64,000 bases of DNA. Origin: Aeromonas eucrenophila. Lineage in GTDB: Bacteria > Pseudomonadota > Gammaproteobacteria > Enterobacterales > Aeromonadaceae. Both the position numbers and the translations under genes were made by a program. The stretch spans positions 124,001 through 188,000 of the forward strand of contig NZ_CDDF01000017.1 of the NCBI RefSeq assembly GCF_000819865.1, written 5' to 3'. The notes beneath the pieces are model-generated. The model did not search any database, was not told the origin of the DNA, and worked only from the letters and a program-made list of their open reading frames with translations. This document shows, in pieces, positions 38,591-49,148 of the stretch (positions are counted from its first letter, which is position 1; each line of letters begins with the position of its first letter).

Positions 38591-38620
38591 AAAAAGGGGA
38601 ACCTTGCGGTTCCCCTTTTT
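38591..38620 (-). terminator. Terminator after rpsO
   Basis: AAAAAGGGGAACC and GGTTCCCCTTTTT form a 13-bp stem with loop TTGC between rpsO and pnp. Confidence 0.9.
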
Positions 38621-38639
38621 CGCGAAATCTGATGGTCGA

Positions 38640-38909
38640 TTAACGACGCAGACCCAGCTTGGCGATCAGAGCAGCGTAACGCTGAACGTCTTTACGCTTC
38701 AGGTAGTCCAGCAGCTTACGACGCTGGGAAACCATGCGCAGCAGACCGCGACGACCGTGGTGATCCTTGGCGTGCTCCTTGAAGTGACCTTGCAGATGGT
38801 TGATCTGGGCAGTCAGCAGGGCAACTTGCACTTCGGGGGAACCGGTGTCGTTGGCGCAACGAGCGTTGTCAGCAACGATGGAAGCTTTGATCTCAGCATT
38901 TAGAGACAT
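38640..38909 (-). CDS. rpsO: 30S ribosomal protein S15
   Basis: S15 binds 16S rRNA helices 20-22 and organises the platform. The 89-aa protein has the family motifs [31 protein letters not shown] and the closing IAKLGLRR. It has its own promoter just upstream and a terminator before pnp. Confidence 0.98.
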
Positions 38910-38978
38910 GGTATTACTCCAGTAGAGTGTTTAAAGGTTCACAGCCAATCTCTAATTCAGCCGTGAAATGAGGGCGGT

Positions 38979-39007
38979 ATCATAATCGCCCCCGTCTCAT
39001 TTCGCAA
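38979..39007 (-). promoter_or_regulatory. Sigma70-type promoter for rpsO
   Basis: On the minus strand TTGCGA (39002-39007), 17 bases, TATGAT (38979-38984), about 70 bases before the start codon. A perfect hairpin (39031-39038 with 39048-39055) stands between it and the truB stop. Confidence 0.65.
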
Positions 39008-39068
39008 TGAGAAAGACGGGCAACGAGCATGCGCCGTGACGAGGCGCCACGGCGCTACCGCCCGAGGA

Positions 39069-40028
39069 TCACTCCTCGTCGCGATCGTCGTGATAGCGAA
39101 CCAACCGCTTCGGGGCAACGCGCCCTTCGTCGTCGATCTCGCCAACGCCGATGAACTCACGCTCCGGACCGACCGTCATGCGCACCTGACCACTGCTGGG
39201 GGCGCCTGCAACCTGCACGGCCTGGCCCTGGTTCACATAGGCGGCGACCGCCACCAACATGTTCACCTCGGGCAAGGCTGCCACGGCGGTATCCATCGGC
39301 AACAGCAGCGGATCGAGCTGCTCGCGCGGCGGAATGCTCTCGGCCTTGGCCTGCTCGAAGATGCACTCGAGCTGATCCAGGGTCAGCATCCGCTCATAGG
39401 GATAATTCGCAACCTGGGTACGGCGCAGTTGGGTGACGTGTGCGCCACAGCCCAGCACCTCCCCCAGATCGTCCACCAGGGAGCGAATGTAGGTGCCCTT
39501 GCTGCAATGCACTTCCAGCCTCACCTCGTCACCTTCGAAACTCAGCAGTTTGAGTTCGAACACCGTGATGGGGCGCGCTTCGCGCTCGATCTCGATGCCT
39601 TCACGGGCATACTCGTAGAGCGGGCGGCCGTTGTGCTTGAGGGCGGAGTACATGGACGGCACCTGCATGATGGGGCCACGGAACTGATCCAGCGACTCGA
39701 TCAGGGTACCCACGGCCACGTTCACCGGACGGGTGGAAACCACCTCGCCGTCGGAGTCGCTGGTGTTGGTGCGCTCGCCCAGCTTGGCGGTCACCTCATA
39801 GCGCTTGTCCGCTTCCAGCAGATACTGGGAGAACTTGGTGGCCTCACCGAGGCAGATCGGCAGCATGCCGGTCGCCAGCGGATCCAGGGCGCCGGTGTGG
39901 CCGGCCTTGGCGGCGTTGTAGATCCGCTTGACCTTCTGCAACACATCGTTGGAAGTCAGGCCGGTCGGCTTGTCCAGCAGCAGGATACCGTGTACGTCAC
40001 GGCCCTTGAAACGACGTCTTCGAGACAT
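39069..40028 (-). CDS. truB: tRNA pseudouridine55 synthase TruB
   Basis: TruB makes pseudouridine 55 in the T loop of tRNAs and acts as a tRNA chaperone. The 319-aa protein has catalytic Asp49 in [12 protein letters not shown] and a C-terminal PUA domain. ATG 40028 gives the family start [11 protein letters not shown]; it is 1 base past the rbfA stop. Confidence 0.96.
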   Translation of the reverse strand: MSRRRRFKGRDVHGILLLDKPTGLTSNDVLQKVKRIYNAAKAGHTGALDPLATGMLPICLGEATKFSQYLLEADKRYEVTAKLGERTNTSDSDGEVVSTRPVNVAVGTLIESLDQFRGPIMQVPSMYSALKHNGRPLYEYAREGIEIEREARPITVFELKLLSFEGDEVRLEVHCSKGTYIRSLVDDLGEVLGCGAHVTQLRRTQVANYPYERMLTLDQLECIFEQAKAESIPPREQLDPLLLPMDTAVAALPEVNMLVAVAAYVNQGQAVQVAGAPSSGQVRMTVGPEREFIGVGEIDDEGRVAPKRLVRYHDDRDEE

Positions 40029-40029
40029 C

Positions 40030-40464
40030 TCAGGCGTTATCCTCAGTAGTATCATCGGGTGCGGCTTGCTCTTCCTCACGACCGGCTTCGGTCATGCGGC
40101 GCTTGTCTTCACGCACTGTGTTGGTCACCAGGTTGGAGAGGCGCATCCCCTCGACCAGGGTCTGGTCGTAGTAGAAACGCAGCTCGGGCACGACCCGCAG
40201 GCGCATGGCGCTGCCGAGCAGGCTACGGATGTAGCCGGCCGCTTCGGTCAGGCCCTTGAGTCCTTCCTTGACCCGCTCGCCGTCGTTCTCCAACTGCAAG
40301 AAGGTGACATATACCTTGGCGTAGTTAAGGTCCTTGGACACTTCGACGTCCGAGACGGTTACCATGCCGATGCGCGGGTCCTTGACCTCACGCTGCAAGA
40401 TCAGCGCGATTTCACGCTGGATCTGCTGCCCGACCCTGTTGGTCCGGCTGAATTCTCTGGCCAT
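40030..40464 (-). CDS. rbfA: Ribosome-binding factor A
   Basis: RbfA is a KH-type 30S maturation factor needed for 16S 5' end processing and cold adaptation. The 144-aa protein has the [18 protein letters not shown] start and an acidic tail (DDTTEDNA). It lies between infB and truB, as is widely conserved. Confidence 0.96.
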   Translation of the reverse strand: MAREFSRTNRVGQQIQREIALILQREVKDPRIGMVTVSDVEVSKDLNYAKVYVTFLQLENDGERVKEGLKGLTEAAGYIRSLLGSAMRLRVVPELRFYYDQTLVEGMRLSNLVTNTVREDKRRMTEAGREEEQAAPDDTTEDNA

Positions 40465-40480
40465 ATTTCTATCCTGCGAT

Positions 40481-40506
40481 AAAAGGGGGCCGCGGCCCCC
40501 TATTTT
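40481..40506 (-). terminator. GC-only hairpin between infB and rbfA
   Basis: GGGGGCCGCGGCCCCC (40485-40500) is self-complementary and is followed on the minus strand by TTTTAT. It may attenuate transcription or protect the infB mRNA 3' part. Confidence 0.6.
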
Positions 40507-40520
40507 GTCTATTGCTCGGC

Positions 40521-43223
40521 TTACAGAGTCCGTTGGATGACCACGGTCTCGTAAACTTCAATCTGGTCGCCTTCGCGTACGTCATTGTAGTTCTTGACCG
40601 CGATACCACACTCGTAACCGTTGCGGACCTCGTTGACGTCATCCTTGAAGCGACGCAGGGATTCCAGCTCGCCTTCATAGATGACCACGTTGTCACGCAG
40701 AACACGGATACGGTTGGAACGCTTGACCACACCTTCGGTGACCATACAGCCAGCAACGGCGCCGAACTTCGGTGACTTGAAGACGCTACGCACTTCAGCC
40801 AGACCGATGATCTCCTGACGATACTCAGGGGCCAGCTTGCCGCTCATGGCCTGCTTCACTTCGTCGATCAGGTCATAGATGACGGAGTAGTAACGCAGAT
40901 CCAGGCTCTCGGCCTCGATGACCTTGCGAGCAGAAGCGTCGGCACGGACGTTGAAGCCCACCAGGATGGCGCTGGAAGCGGCAGCCAGGGTAGCGTCGGT
41001 TTCGGTGATACCACCGACACCGGAGCCCACGATCTTGACCTTGACTTCGTCGGTAGAGAGCTGCACCAGCGCATCGCAGATGGCTTGCACAGAGCCCTGT
41101 ACGTCGGCCTTGATCACCACGTTCACTTCGGACACTTCGCCCTCGGTCATGTTGGCGAACATGTTCTCCAGCTTGGCCTTCTGCTGGCGTGCCAGCTTGA
41201 CGTCGCGGAACTTGCCTTGACGATAGAGAGCCACTTCACGGGCCTTCTTCTCGTCACGTACGACGGTGGCTTCGTCACCGGCAGACGGCACCCCGGACAG
41301 ACCCAGGATTTCGACCGGCAGAGACGGGCCCGCTTCCTTGATCTCGCGACCCAGTTCGTCACGCATGGCACGGACACGACCGTATTCCAGACCACAGAGG
41401 ACGATGTCGCCCTGGCGCAGGGTACCTTCTTGTACCAGCACGGTGGCAACCGGACCACGACCCTTGTCCAGGAAGGACTCGATCACGACGCCGTTGGCCA
41501 TGCCATCGACAACTGCTTTCAGCTCCAGTACTTCGGACTGGATCAGGATGGCTTCCAGCAGATCGTCGATGCCTTCGCCAGACTTGGCGGAGACGTGCAC
41601 GAACTGGCTATCGCCACCCCAGTCTTCGGACATGACGTTGTAACGGGCCAGCTCGGTCTTGACGCGATCCGGATCCGCTTCGGGCTTGTCGATCTTGTTG
41701 ACCGCAACCACGATGGGCACTTCTGCCGCCTTGGCGTGCTGGATGGCTTCGATGGTCTGCGGCATGACGCCGTCATCGGCAGCAACAACCAGTACCACGA
41801 TATCGGTCGACTTGGCACCACGGGCACGCATGGAGGTAAAGGCCGCGTGACCCGGGGTATCCAGGAAGGTGATCATGCCGCTTTCAGTTTCGACGTGATA
41901 AGCACCGATGTGCTGGGTAATGCCACCGGCTTCGCCCGCGGCAACCTTGGCCTTGCGGATGTAATCCAGCAGGGAGGTCTTACCGTGGTCGACGTGACCC
42001 ATGATGGTCACGACAGGAGCGCGCGGCTTGGCTTCGGAGGTCTCGTCACGATCGGACAGTACCGCCTCTTCCAGCTCGTTCTCACGACGCAGCAACACCT
42101 TGTGACCCATCTCCTCGGCGACCAGCTGAGCGGTCTCCTGATCGATCACCTGGTTGATGGTGGCCATGGCACCCATCTTCATCATCACTTTGATGACTTC
42201 GACGCCCTTGACGGCCATCTTGTTGGCCAGCTCGGCCACGGTGATGGTCTCGCCGATCACCACGTCACGGTTGACCACGGCAGCCGGCTTGTTGAAGCCG
42301 TGCTTCATGGCGTTCGGAGTAGCCATCTTGCCACGCTTGCCCTTACGAGCACGCGGATCGCGGGAGTTGCGATCGTTACGATCGTCGTCCCGACGGGTGG
42401 CCTTTTTCGGGGCCTTGGCAGCGGCAGCCGTACGACGGCTGGTCTCTTCCTTACGATCCAACTCATCTTCAGCCGCTTGCGCGTGCTTGTTGGTGGTCAG
42501 ATGGTAATCGCTGCTCTCTTTGGCGCGAGCGGCTTCTTCTTCGGCCCAGCGGGGACCGTTTTGTTCCGCCATGACGCGAGCCTCTTCGGCTTTCTTCGCG
42601 GCGAGTTCTTCAGCCTTGGTCAAGGCTGTTTGTTCTTGTTGGCGCTTCAGTTCTTCTGCTTCGCGCTTGGCCATCTTTTCTGCCTCTTGCTGAGCTGTGC
42701 TAGCGGCTACTTTGGCGGGCTGTGGAGCCTGTCGAGCCTTTGATTGTGCCTCGATCCGCGCCTTTTCCTCAGCTTCACGACGAGCCTGCTCAGCCTCACG
42801 GCGAGCCTTCTCTTCAGCGTCGAGACGGGCCTTGTTTTCGGCCTCGTGACGAGCTTTTTCTTCTGCTTCCAAACGCGCTGTTTCCTCGGCTTCCGCCTGA
42901 CGCTGTTCATCTTCCAGCGCCGAGCGTTTTACATAGGTGCGAGTCTTGCGCACTTCAACCTGCACTTCTTTGTTCTTGCCGCCAGTCCCCTGAACACTGA
43001 TGGTGCTCTTGGTCTTGCGCTGCAACGTCATGCGGGCAGGTGCGGTGCTCTCGTCACCTCCATGCTGTTTTTTCAAGTGCGCCAGCAGAGTCTGTTTCTC
43101 AGACTCGCTGACCATGTCGTCGGCCTTGCTCTTGCTGATACCGGCATCGACGAACTGCTGGAGAAGACGATCAACCGGCGTGTCGATGTCAGTGGCAAGT
43201 TGTTTGACTGATACTTCTGCCAT
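40521..43223 (-). CDS. infB: Translation initiation factor IF-2
   Basis: IF-2 is the GTPase that brings fMet-tRNA to the 30S subunit. The 900-aa protein has the N-terminal IF2N domain, a long Ala/Glu/Arg/Lys-rich helical linker (about residues 95-330), the G domain with GHVDHGKTS (near residue 410) and NKID, and the C-terminal beta-barrel domains that hold fMet. Internal starts giving shorter forms, as in E. coli, are possible but were not assigned. Confidence 0.97.
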   Translation of the reverse strand: MAEVSVKQLATDIDTPVDRLLQQFVDAGISKSKADDMVSESEKQTLLAHLKKQHGGDESTAPARMTLQRKTKSTISVQGTGGKNKEVQVEVRKTRTYVKRSALEDEQRQAEAEETARLEAEEKARHEAENKARLDAEEKARREAEQARREAEEKARIEAQSKARQAPQPAKVAASTAQQEAEKMAKREAEELKRQQEQTALTKAEELAAKKAEEARVMAEQNGPRWAEEEAARAKESSDYHLTTNKHAQAAEDELDRKEETSRRTAAAAKAPKKATRRDDDRNDRNSRDPRARKGKRGKMATPNAMKHGFNKPAAVVNRDVVIGETITVAELANKMAVKGVEVIKVMMKMGAMATINQVIDQETAQLVAEEMGHKVLLRRENELEEAVLSDRDETSEAKPRAPVVTIMGHVDHGKTSLLDYIRKAKVAAGEAGGITQHIGAYHVETESGMITFLDTPGHAAFTSMRARGAKSTDIVVLVVAADDGVMPQTIEAIQHAKAAEVPIVVAVNKIDKPEADPDRVKTELARYNVMSEDWGGDSQFVHVSAKSGEGIDDLLEAILIQSEVLELKAVVDGMANGVVIESFLDKGRGPVATVLVQEGTLRQGDIVLCGLEYGRVRAMRDELGREIKEAGPSLPVEILGLSGVPSAGDEATVVRDEKKAREVALYRQGKFRDVKLARQQKAKLENMFANMTEGEVSEVNVVIKADVQGSVQAICDALVQLSTDEVKVKIVGSGVGGITETDATLAAASSAILVGFNVRADASARKVIEAESLDLRYYSVIYDLIDEVKQAMSGKLAPEYRQEIIGLAEVRSVFKSPKFGAVAGCMVTEGVVKRSNRIRVLRDNVVIYEGELESLRRFKDDVNEVRNGYECGIAVKNYNDVREGDQIEVYETVVIQRTL

Positions 43224-43243
43224 TCATTTTCCTCCGTTTGATC

Positions 43244-44746
43244 TTAACTAGACTGCTCTTCCCCGAACCAACAGATATTGCGAGCAGCCATAATCAGCTC
43301 ACCGGCTTTCTCAGCGGTCAGCTCTTCAATGTCGGCAAGGTCATCGATACCTTGCTCTGCCAAATCTTCCAGGGTACCGACACCACGTGTGGCCAGGGCG
43401 TATGCCATGTCGCGGTCGAGGCCAGCCAGATTGAGCAGGTCTTCGGAAGGCTCAACACCTTCAAAGGATTCTTCTTTAGCCAGGGCCTTGGTGGTCAGAA
43501 CATCTTTCGCACGCTTGCGCAGCTCTTCCACCATGTCTTCGTCCAGACCGTCGATGGCCAGCAGCTCATTGACGGGCACGAAGGCGATTTCTTCCAGAGT
43601 GGAGAAACCTTCTTCCATCAGCAGGCTGGCGAAATCGTCGTCGATGTCGAGGGCGCTGGTGAACAGAGTCAGGATGCGATCGTTCTCGGCCTGGTGCTTG
43701 GCACGCATGTCCTCGACGGTCATGACGTTCAGCTCCCAACCGGTCAGCTGGGAAGCCAGACGCACGTTCTGACCATTGCGACCGATGGCCTGGGCCAGGT
43801 TGGCGGCTTCCACGGCGATGTCCATGGTGTGGTTGTCTTCATCAACGATGATGGAGGCCACATCGGCAGGCGCCATGGCATTGATCACGTATTGAGCCGG
43901 GTTGTCATCGTACAGCACGATGTCGGCACGCTCACCGCTCAGCTCGGCGGAGACGGCTTGCACACGAGCGCCACGCATGCCGATACAGGCACCGATCGGA
44001 TCGATACGACGATCGTTGGTCTTGACCGCGATCTTGGCGCGGGAACCCGGGTCACGGGCGGCGCCCATGATTTCGATCATCTCTTCGCCAATCTCTGGCA
44101 CTTCGATGCGGAACAGCTCTTTGAGGAAGTCAGGGCTGGAGCGGCTGACGAACAGCTGGGAGCCACGGGCTTCCGGACGGACGGCATAGAGCAGACCACG
44201 GATGCGGTCGCCCGGACGGAAGGTCTCGCGCGGCAGCATGTCGTCACGGAAGATCACGGCTTCGGCATTGCTGCCCAGGTCCAGGATCACGTTGTCACGG
44301 TTGCTCTTCTTGACCACGCCACTGATGATAGTGCCTTCCTTGTCCTTGAACTGGTCAACGACTTGGGAACGCTCGGCTTCGCGCACTTTCTGCACGATAA
44401 CCTGCTTGGCGGTCTGGGTAGTGATACGGTCGAAGGTGACAGAGTCAATCTGGTCTTCAACATAGTCACCCACCTGGATTTCGGGGTCATCGATCTGGGC
44501 CGCTTCGAGGGTGATTTCACCGTAAGCGTTCTCCATGGAAGCCTGGTCGGCTACCACTACCCAGCGGCGATAAGTGTCGTAGTCACCGGTCTTGCGATCG
44601 ATCTCAACGCGAACTTCAATCTCGCCTTCGTATTTTTTCTTGGTCGCAGTCGCCAGCGCAGTCTCCAGAGCCTGGAAAATCTTCTCGCGGGGAACAGCTT
44701 TCTCGTTGGACACAGCGTCAACGACCAGCAAAATCTCTTTATTCAT
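43244..44746 (-). CDS. nusA: Transcription elongation/termination factor NusA
   Basis: NusA modulates RNA polymerase pausing, termination and antitermination. The 500-aa protein has the N-terminal RNA polymerase-binding domain, S1 (about residues 135-200), two KH domains ([13 protein letters not shown] and [12 protein letters not shown]) and two acidic C-terminal repeats that bind alpha-CTD. It lies between rimP and infB. Confidence 0.97.
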   Translation of the reverse strand: MNKEILLVVDAVSNEKAVPREKIFQALETALATATKKKYEGEIEVRVEIDRKTGDYDTYRRWVVVADQASMENAYGEITLEAAQIDDPEIQVGDYVEDQIDSVTFDRITTQTAKQVIVQKVREAERSQVVDQFKDKEGTIISGVVKKSNRDNVILDLGSNAEAVIFRDDMLPRETFRPGDRIRGLLYAVRPEARGSQLFVSRSSPDFLKELFRIEVPEIGEEMIEIMGAARDPGSRAKIAVKTNDRRIDPIGACIGMRGARVQAVSAELSGERADIVLYDDNPAQYVINAMAPADVASIIVDEDNHTMDIAVEAANLAQAIGRNGQNVRLASQLTGWELNVMTVEDMRAKHQAENDRILTLFTSALDIDDDFASLLMEEGFSTLEEIAFVPVNELLAIDGLDEDMVEELRKRAKDVLTTKALAKEESFEGVEPSEDLLNLAGLDRDMAYALATRGVGTLEDLAEQGIDDLADIEELTAEKAGELIMAARNICWFGEEQSS

Positions 44747-44760
44747 ATCCGATAGCCTCG

Positions 44761-45219
44761 TTAACCAAAGTTCGGCACTATGTTCGCTTTTTGGATATTG
44801 GTGAAAGCCAACACCTCGTCCTTACCATCTACCGTCAGGGTGACCATGTCGCCCTGCACGGCTTTGATTACGCCTTTGAACTTGCGGCGGTTGTTTGTTG
44901 CCATCCGAAGCGAAACCGCCGCCTCTTGGCCAACGTATTTTTCGAACTGGGCAACCTTGAACAGGGGGCGATCCAGACCGGGGGAAGAGACTTCCAGGAA
45001 GTACTCTTCGGTGATGGGGTCTTCGACGTCCATGATGGCGCCAACCTGGCGGCTCACCTCGGCACAGTCTTCCACCGTCACGCCTTGTTCTGCATCGATG
45101 AAGACGCGCAAGGTCGAGTGCCTACCCGCACGGATAAACTCGACACCCCAAAGTTCAAAACCCAAGGCAACGACCGGAGCCTCGAGCAGATCGGTCAAAC
45201 GTTGTTCCAACGTAGCCAA
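44761..45219 (-). CDS. rimP: Ribosome maturation factor RimP
   Basis: RimP assists 30S assembly. The 152-aa protein has [16 protein letters not shown] and the highly conserved [15 protein letters not shown] 45219 is chosen because GGAGG lies 6 bases upstream and it gives MATLEQRL; GTG 45225 would touch the ribosome binding site, and the frame is open further up to 45294. It follows the tRNA-fMet gene, as in the E. coli metY-rimP-nusA-infB operon. Confidence 0.93.
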   Translation of the reverse strand: MATLEQRLTDLLEAPVVALGFELWGVEFIRAGRHSTLRVFIDAEQGVTVEDCAEVSRQVGAIMDVEDPITEEYFLEVSSPGLDRPLFKVAQFEKYVGQEAAVSLRMATNNRRKFKGVIKAVQGDMVTLTVDGKDEVLAFTNIQKANIVPNFG

Positions 45220-45290
45220 AGTCACCCTCCGAAAAACAAAAAAAGGGCATATAGCCCAGATAGAGATCGATTCAGAATAAATCGCACATA

Positions 45291-45320
45291 ACAAAAAGCC
45301 CCGATGTCAAATCGGGGCTT
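45291..45320 (-). terminator. Terminator between tRNA-fMet and rimP
   Basis: AAGCCCCGAT (45296-45305) and ATCGGGGCTT (45311-45320) form a 10-bp stem; TTTTTGTT follows on the minus strand. It implies that rimP-nusA-infB is reached by readthrough or an internal promoter. Confidence 0.85.
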
Positions 45321-45385
45321 GGCGCTTTACCCTGATTGTCGCCTCGCAGCGACCGCCTTCCTGAGCGTAGGAAAGGCGTGAAATT

Positions 45386-45462
<77 letters not shown>

Positions 45463-45478
45463 TCCGAAATCGTGCGAG

Positions 45479-45507
45479 ATTATAGCCACTTCATTCTCGT
45501 CACACAA
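45479..45507 (-). promoter_or_regulatory. Sigma70 promoter for tRNA-fMet / rimP operon
   Basis: On the minus strand TTGTGT (45502-45507), 17 bases, TATAAT (45479-45484, consensus), followed by a GC-containing discriminator about 15 bases before the tRNA. Confidence 0.8.
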
Positions 45508-45554
45508 GACTGACTGGCTATAATATACCCGGTTACCCGAGCTCACTGCTTAAT

Positions 45555-45639
45555 TGGTGCCGTGGGCGGGACTCGAACCCGCACACCCTAGAGCACTACC
45601 CCCTCAAGATAGCGTGTCTACCAATTCCACCACCACGGC
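45555..45639 (-). tRNA. leuU: tRNA-Leu (anticodon GAG)
   Basis: This 85-base tRNA has a long variable arm and an encoded CCA. The acceptor GCCGTGG pairs with CCACGGC. The anticodon loop TTGAGGG gives GAG between CTATC and GGTAG. It lies 9 bases downstream of secG and is probably cotranscribed, as in E. coli secG-leuU. Confidence 0.96.
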
Positions 45640-45648
45640 AAAAACTCT

Positions 45649-45975
45649 TTATTCGGGAACGTCAGTATCTTTCTTCACTGGCGCTTTGGTCTGCTCAACT
45701 TGTTGAGTCTGTTGCAGATTTTCCCATTCGCTACCCTGTTTTACCTTGTTGCTAGACATGGAGCCAAGCAGAAGGCTGATCAAAAAGAACAGAGTGGCCA
45801 AAATTGCAGTTGTGCGGGTCAGGAAACTGCCTGAACCACCGGAGCCGAATACGGTATTCGATGCCCCTGCGCCGAAGGAGGCGCCCATATCAGCCCCTTT
45901 ACCTTGCTGAATCATCACCAGACCGATCAGAGCCAGTGACACCAACAGATAAACGACTAAAAGAATCTCGTACAT
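45649..45975 (-). CDS. secG: Protein translocase subunit SecG
   Basis: SecG is a small SecYEG subunit that eases preprotein translocation. The 108-aa protein has two spans (about residues 2-22 and 52-72) separated by the conserved QQGKGADMGASFGAGASNTVFGSGGSG region, cited here in shorthand from residue 24 to 50. The start abuts the tpiA stop. Confidence 0.95.
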   Translation of the reverse strand: MYEILLVVYLLVSLALIGLVMIQQGKGADMGASFGAGASNTVFGSGGSGSFLTRTTAILATLFFLISLLLGSMSSNKVKQGSEWENLQQTQQVEQTKAPVKKDTDVPE

Positions 45976-46740
45976 TTAACTTGCACCCTTTGCCGCTTCA
46001 ACAATTCCTAAAAACGCCTTGTCATCGAGACTCGCACCGCCGATCAGACCGCCATCAATGTCGGGCTGGGCAAACAAATCTCGTGCATTGGCCGGTGTCA
46101 CGCTCCCACCATAGATGATTCTGACTTTCTCACCTATTACCGGAGTATCCTCCGCCAAGCGACCGCGAATAAAGGAATGAACCTCTTGTGCCTGCTCGGG
46201 TGTGGCGCATTTACCTGTGCCTACAGCCCAAATCGGCTCGTAGGCGATGATAGCATTATCGAAAGCCATCGCGCCATTTTTCTCTATGACGATGTCCAGC
46301 TCTTCGGCGATCACCTCGAAGGTTCTTCTCGCCTGCCTCGCAGCACCCGACTCACCCAAACAGAGGATGGGAATCAAGCCTGCCGCTCTGGCTGCCGCAA
46401 ACTTCTCTGCGACGATGAAACTGGTCTCTCCAAAGAGACGCCTGCGCTCGGAGTGTCCTACTAATACGTAACGACACCCTGCCTCAACCAACATCTGACA
46501 CGAGACTTCACCCGTGAAAGCGCCAGATTGGTGCTGACTCACATTCTGAGCCCCCAACTTCATCACCTTCTGCTCGTTAAGCAGTGAAGCGGTGAAATCG
46601 AGATGCACATGGGAAGGACACAAAACCACATCTACTTGCTCATCAATGCCTTGTAGGCACTGGCCAGTAAACTGTTCTAACTGCGACCTACTACCGTGTA
46701 ACTTCCAGTTGGCTGCTACAAACGGCTTGCGATGTCCCAT
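45976..46740 (-). CDS. tpiA: Triosephosphate isomerase
   Basis: TpiA interconverts dihydroxyacetone phosphate and glyceraldehyde 3-phosphate. The 254-aa TIM barrel has Lys in AANWKLHG, His in VGHSERR and catalytic Glu in AYEPIWAVGTG. ATG 46740 has GGGAG 6 bases upstream; the frame opens at TTG 46746. Its place between glmM and secG resembles Pseudomonas rather than E. coli. Confidence 0.95.
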   Translation of the reverse strand: MGHRKPFVAANWKLHGSRSQLEQFTGQCLQGIDEQVDVVLCPSHVHLDFTASLLNEQKVMKLGAQNVSQHQSGAFTGEVSCQMLVEAGCRYVLVGHSERRRLFGETSFIVAEKFAAARAAGLIPILCLGESGAARQARRTFEVIAEELDIVIEKNGAMAFDNAIIAYEPIWAVGTGKCATPEQAQEVHSFIRGRLAEDTPVIGEKVRIIYGGSVTPANARDLFAQPDIDGGLIGGASLDDKAFLGIVEAAKGAS

Positions 46741-46834
46741 CGGCAACTCCCTTGCGAAAGCGGGCTGATAATATCCAGAGGATGCTCAGCTGACAAGTGC
46801 TATTTTTGAATTTTCGAATCGTTTGAACAAGATA

Positions 46835-46866
46835 CAACCAAGGCGACTAGAAAGCCGCCTTGATTG
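46835..46866 (-). terminator. Imperfect hairpin after glmM
   Basis: An inverted repeat (CAACCAAGGCG with CGCCTTGATTG, one mismatch) lies just past the glmM stop. The T tract is poor, so it may only partly terminate before tpiA. Confidence 0.5.
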
Positions 46867-46870
46867 CTCA

Positions 46871-48205
46871 TTAAAACGCCGATTCGACCTGTTTGGCGAT
46901 CCGATTCGCCATGTCTATCACTTGCTGTTCGTGCTCACCCTCTACCATCACCCGGATCAGGGGCTCGGTGCCGGATTTGCGCAGCAAGACGCGACCACGA
47001 CCGGCCAGCTCCTGCTCCACCTTGGTCACTTCCTGCTGCACGGCCACCGCCGTCAGCGGATCCTTGCCCTCGGCGAAACGCACGTTCACCAGTACCTGCG
47101 GGAACTTGCTCATGCCGGAGCGCAGCTTGGCCAACGGCATCTCGGCGGTACACACAGCGGTCAGCACCTGCAGGGCGGCGACGATGCCATCACCGGTGGT
47201 GGTCTGATCCAGGCAGATGATGTGACCGGAGTTCTCACCGCCGATGCGCCAGCCCTTCTCGTTCATCATCTCCAGCACGTAGCGGTCACCCACCTTGGCA
47301 CGGGCGAAGGGGATGCCGAGCGTCTGCAGCGCCAGCTCCAGGCCCATGTTGGCCATCAGGGTGCCGACCACTCCGCCCTTGAGGCGGCCGTTGCGCAGCG
47401 CATCGCGCGCGATGATATAGAGGATCTCGTCGCCGTCGATGATGTAGCCGGTGCTGTCCACCATCACCAGGCGATCGCCGTCACCGTCGAAGGCGACGCC
47501 AAGATCGGCCTTGCACTCCAGCACCTTGGCGGCCAGCGCCTCGGGGGCGGTGGAGCCGACACCGTCGTTGATGTTGAGGCCATCCGGGCTGCAGCCGATG
47601 GCGATCACTTCCGCGCCCAGTTCACGGAATACGGAGGGGGCGATGTGATAGGTGGCGCCATGGCCGCAATCCACCACCATCTTCAGCCCTTCCAGGCTCA
47701 GGTGGCTGGGGAAGGTGCTCTTGCAGAACTCGATGTAGCGACCGGCGGCATCGTCGATGCGCTGGGCCTTGCCAAGCTCGGCCGATTCGACGCACTTGAG
47801 CTCGTGATCCAGCTCGGCCTCGATGGCGAGTTCGACCTCATCCGGCAGCTTGGTTCCATCGGCGGAGAAGAACTTGATGCCGTTGTCGTAAAACGGATTG
47901 TGCGAGGCACTGATGACAATCCCGGCCTCGGCCCGGAAGGTGCGCGTCAGATAGGCCACCGCCGGCGTCGGCATGGGCCCCATCAATATGGCCTTGAGGC
48001 CGGCGGCGGAGAGGCCCGCCTCCAGCGCCGATTCCAGCATGTAGCCGGAGATGCGGGTGTCCTTGCCGATCAGCACTTTCTTGGTGCCCTTCTTGGAGAG
48101 CACCTTGCCAGCGGCCCAGCCCAGCTTCATCACGAAATCCGGGGTGATCGGGTATTCACCCACCTTGCCGCGCACACCGTCTGTGCCGAAGTACTTTCTG
48201 GTCAT
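46871..48205 (-). CDS. glmM: Phosphoglucosamine mutase
   Basis: GlmM converts glucosamine 6-phosphate to the 1-phosphate on the way to UDP-GlcNAc. The 444-aa protein has the phosphoserine loop [14 protein letters not shown], the metal loop DGDGDR and the late [15 protein letters not shown] phosphate-binding motif. It follows folP, as in E. coli. Confidence 0.97.
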   Translation of the reverse strand: MTRKYFGTDGVRGKVGEYPITPDFVMKLGWAAGKVLSKKGTKKVLIGKDTRISGYMLESALEAGLSAAGLKAILMGPMPTPAVAYLTRTFRAEAGIVISASHNPFYDNGIKFFSADGTKLPDEVELAIEAELDHELKCVESAELGKAQRIDDAAGRYIEFCKSTFPSHLSLEGLKMVVDCGHGATYHIAPSVFRELGAEVIAIGCSPDGLNINDGVGSTAPEALAAKVLECKADLGVAFDGDGDRLVMVDSTGYIIDGDEILYIIARDALRNGRLKGGVVGTLMANMGLELALQTLGIPFARAKVGDRYVLEMMNEKGWRIGGENSGHIICLDQTTTGDGIVAALQVLTAVCTAEMPLAKLRSGMSKFPQVLVNVRFAEGKDPLTAVAVQQEVTKVEQELAGRGRVLLRKSGTEPLIRVMVEGEHEQQVIDMANRIAKQVESAF

Positions 48206-48222
48206 TGTCTGTTCTCGTTCTT

Positions 48223-49068
48223 TTATTTGGATACGAAATCTTGTCCCGTCATGGTCATCCAGCCGACGCGCAGGGCATCCATGGTGGCGCGCACGTCGTG
48301 CACCCGAATGATCCTGGCGCCATGTTGCAACCCGATCAGGGCGCAGGCCAGACTACCAGCCAACCGCTCATCAACCGAGCGACCGAGCAGATTGCCTATC
48401 ATAGACTTTCGCGACATCCCCACCAAGAGCGGCAGGCCGTAATCGAGCAACTTCCGCTGCTCGGCCAGCAGTTGGTAGTTGTGGGTCACCGTCTTGCCAA
48501 AGCCGTAGCCCGGATCCAACAACAGTTGGTCACGCTTGATGCCTGCCACCAGACAGGCGGCGATCCGCTCATCGAAAAACGCCCTCACCTCCCCCAGCAG
48601 ATCATCGTAATGAGGCTCGGCCTGCATGGTCCTTGGCTGGCCCTGCATGTGCATCAGGCATACGGGCACCCCGGCCTCTGCGGCGGCGGCGAGCGCATCG
48701 GGTTCCAGCAGGGAGCGCACGTCATTGATGAGATGGGCGCCCGCGGCGCAACCGTCCCGCATCACGGCAGCCTTGGAGGTATCGAGAGAGATCATGACAT
48801 CAAGCTCCTGCACCATCCGCTCGACGACCGGGATCACCCGGTCCAGCTCTTCCTGCACGCTCACGTCGGGTGCCCCCGGACGCGTCGATTCGCCGCCGAT
48901 GTCGATGAGGGTGGCCCCCTCGGCGACCAACTGGCGAGCATGAGCCATTGCCCGCTCAATCTGGTTGAAATGGCCGCCGTCGGAGAAGGAATCCGGCGTC
49001 ACGTTGAGGATCCCCATGACGTGGGGACGGTCGAGGGAGAGGCTGCGCCCCTTGCTGCTGAGTTGCAT
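48223..49068 (-). CDS. folP: Dihydropteroate synthase
   Basis: FolP joins p-aminobenzoate to the pterin pyrophosphate in folate synthesis and is the sulfonamide target. The 281-aa TIM barrel has [25 protein letters not shown] and the late [12 protein letters not shown] motif. ATG 49068 is chosen because GGAAG stands just upstream and it gives [10 protein letters not shown]; the frame is open to 49125. Confidence 0.95.
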   Translation of the reverse strand: MQLSSKGRSLSLDRPHVMGILNVTPDSFSDGGHFNQIERAMAHARQLVAEGATLIDIGGESTRPGAPDVSVQEELDRVIPVVERMVQELDVMISLDTSKAAVMRDGCAAGAHLINDVRSLLEPDALAAAAEAGVPVCLMHMQGQPRTMQAEPHYDDLLGEVRAFFDERIAACLVAGIKRDQLLLDPGYGFGKTVTHNYQLLAEQRKLLDYGLPLLVGMSRKSMIGNLLGRSVDERLAGSLACALIGLQHGARIIRVHDVRATMDALRVGWMTMTGQDFVSK

Positions 49069-49110
49069 CTTCACTTCCATCTGTATCAAAAACGCGGCAT
49101 GCGCATAAAG

Positions 49111-49138
49111 AAAAACCCCGGGCAAGCCCGGGGTTTGG
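49111..49138 (-). terminator. Terminator after ftsH
   Basis: AAACCCCGGGC and GCCCGGGGTTT form an 11-bp stem with loop AA; TTTTT follows on the minus strand, before folP. Confidence 0.85.
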
Positions 49139-49148
49139 TCATGGCAAC

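Noticed and set aside
41085-42743. 552-codon open frame opposite infB
   Set aside because: Antisense shadow of infB with low-complexity composition.
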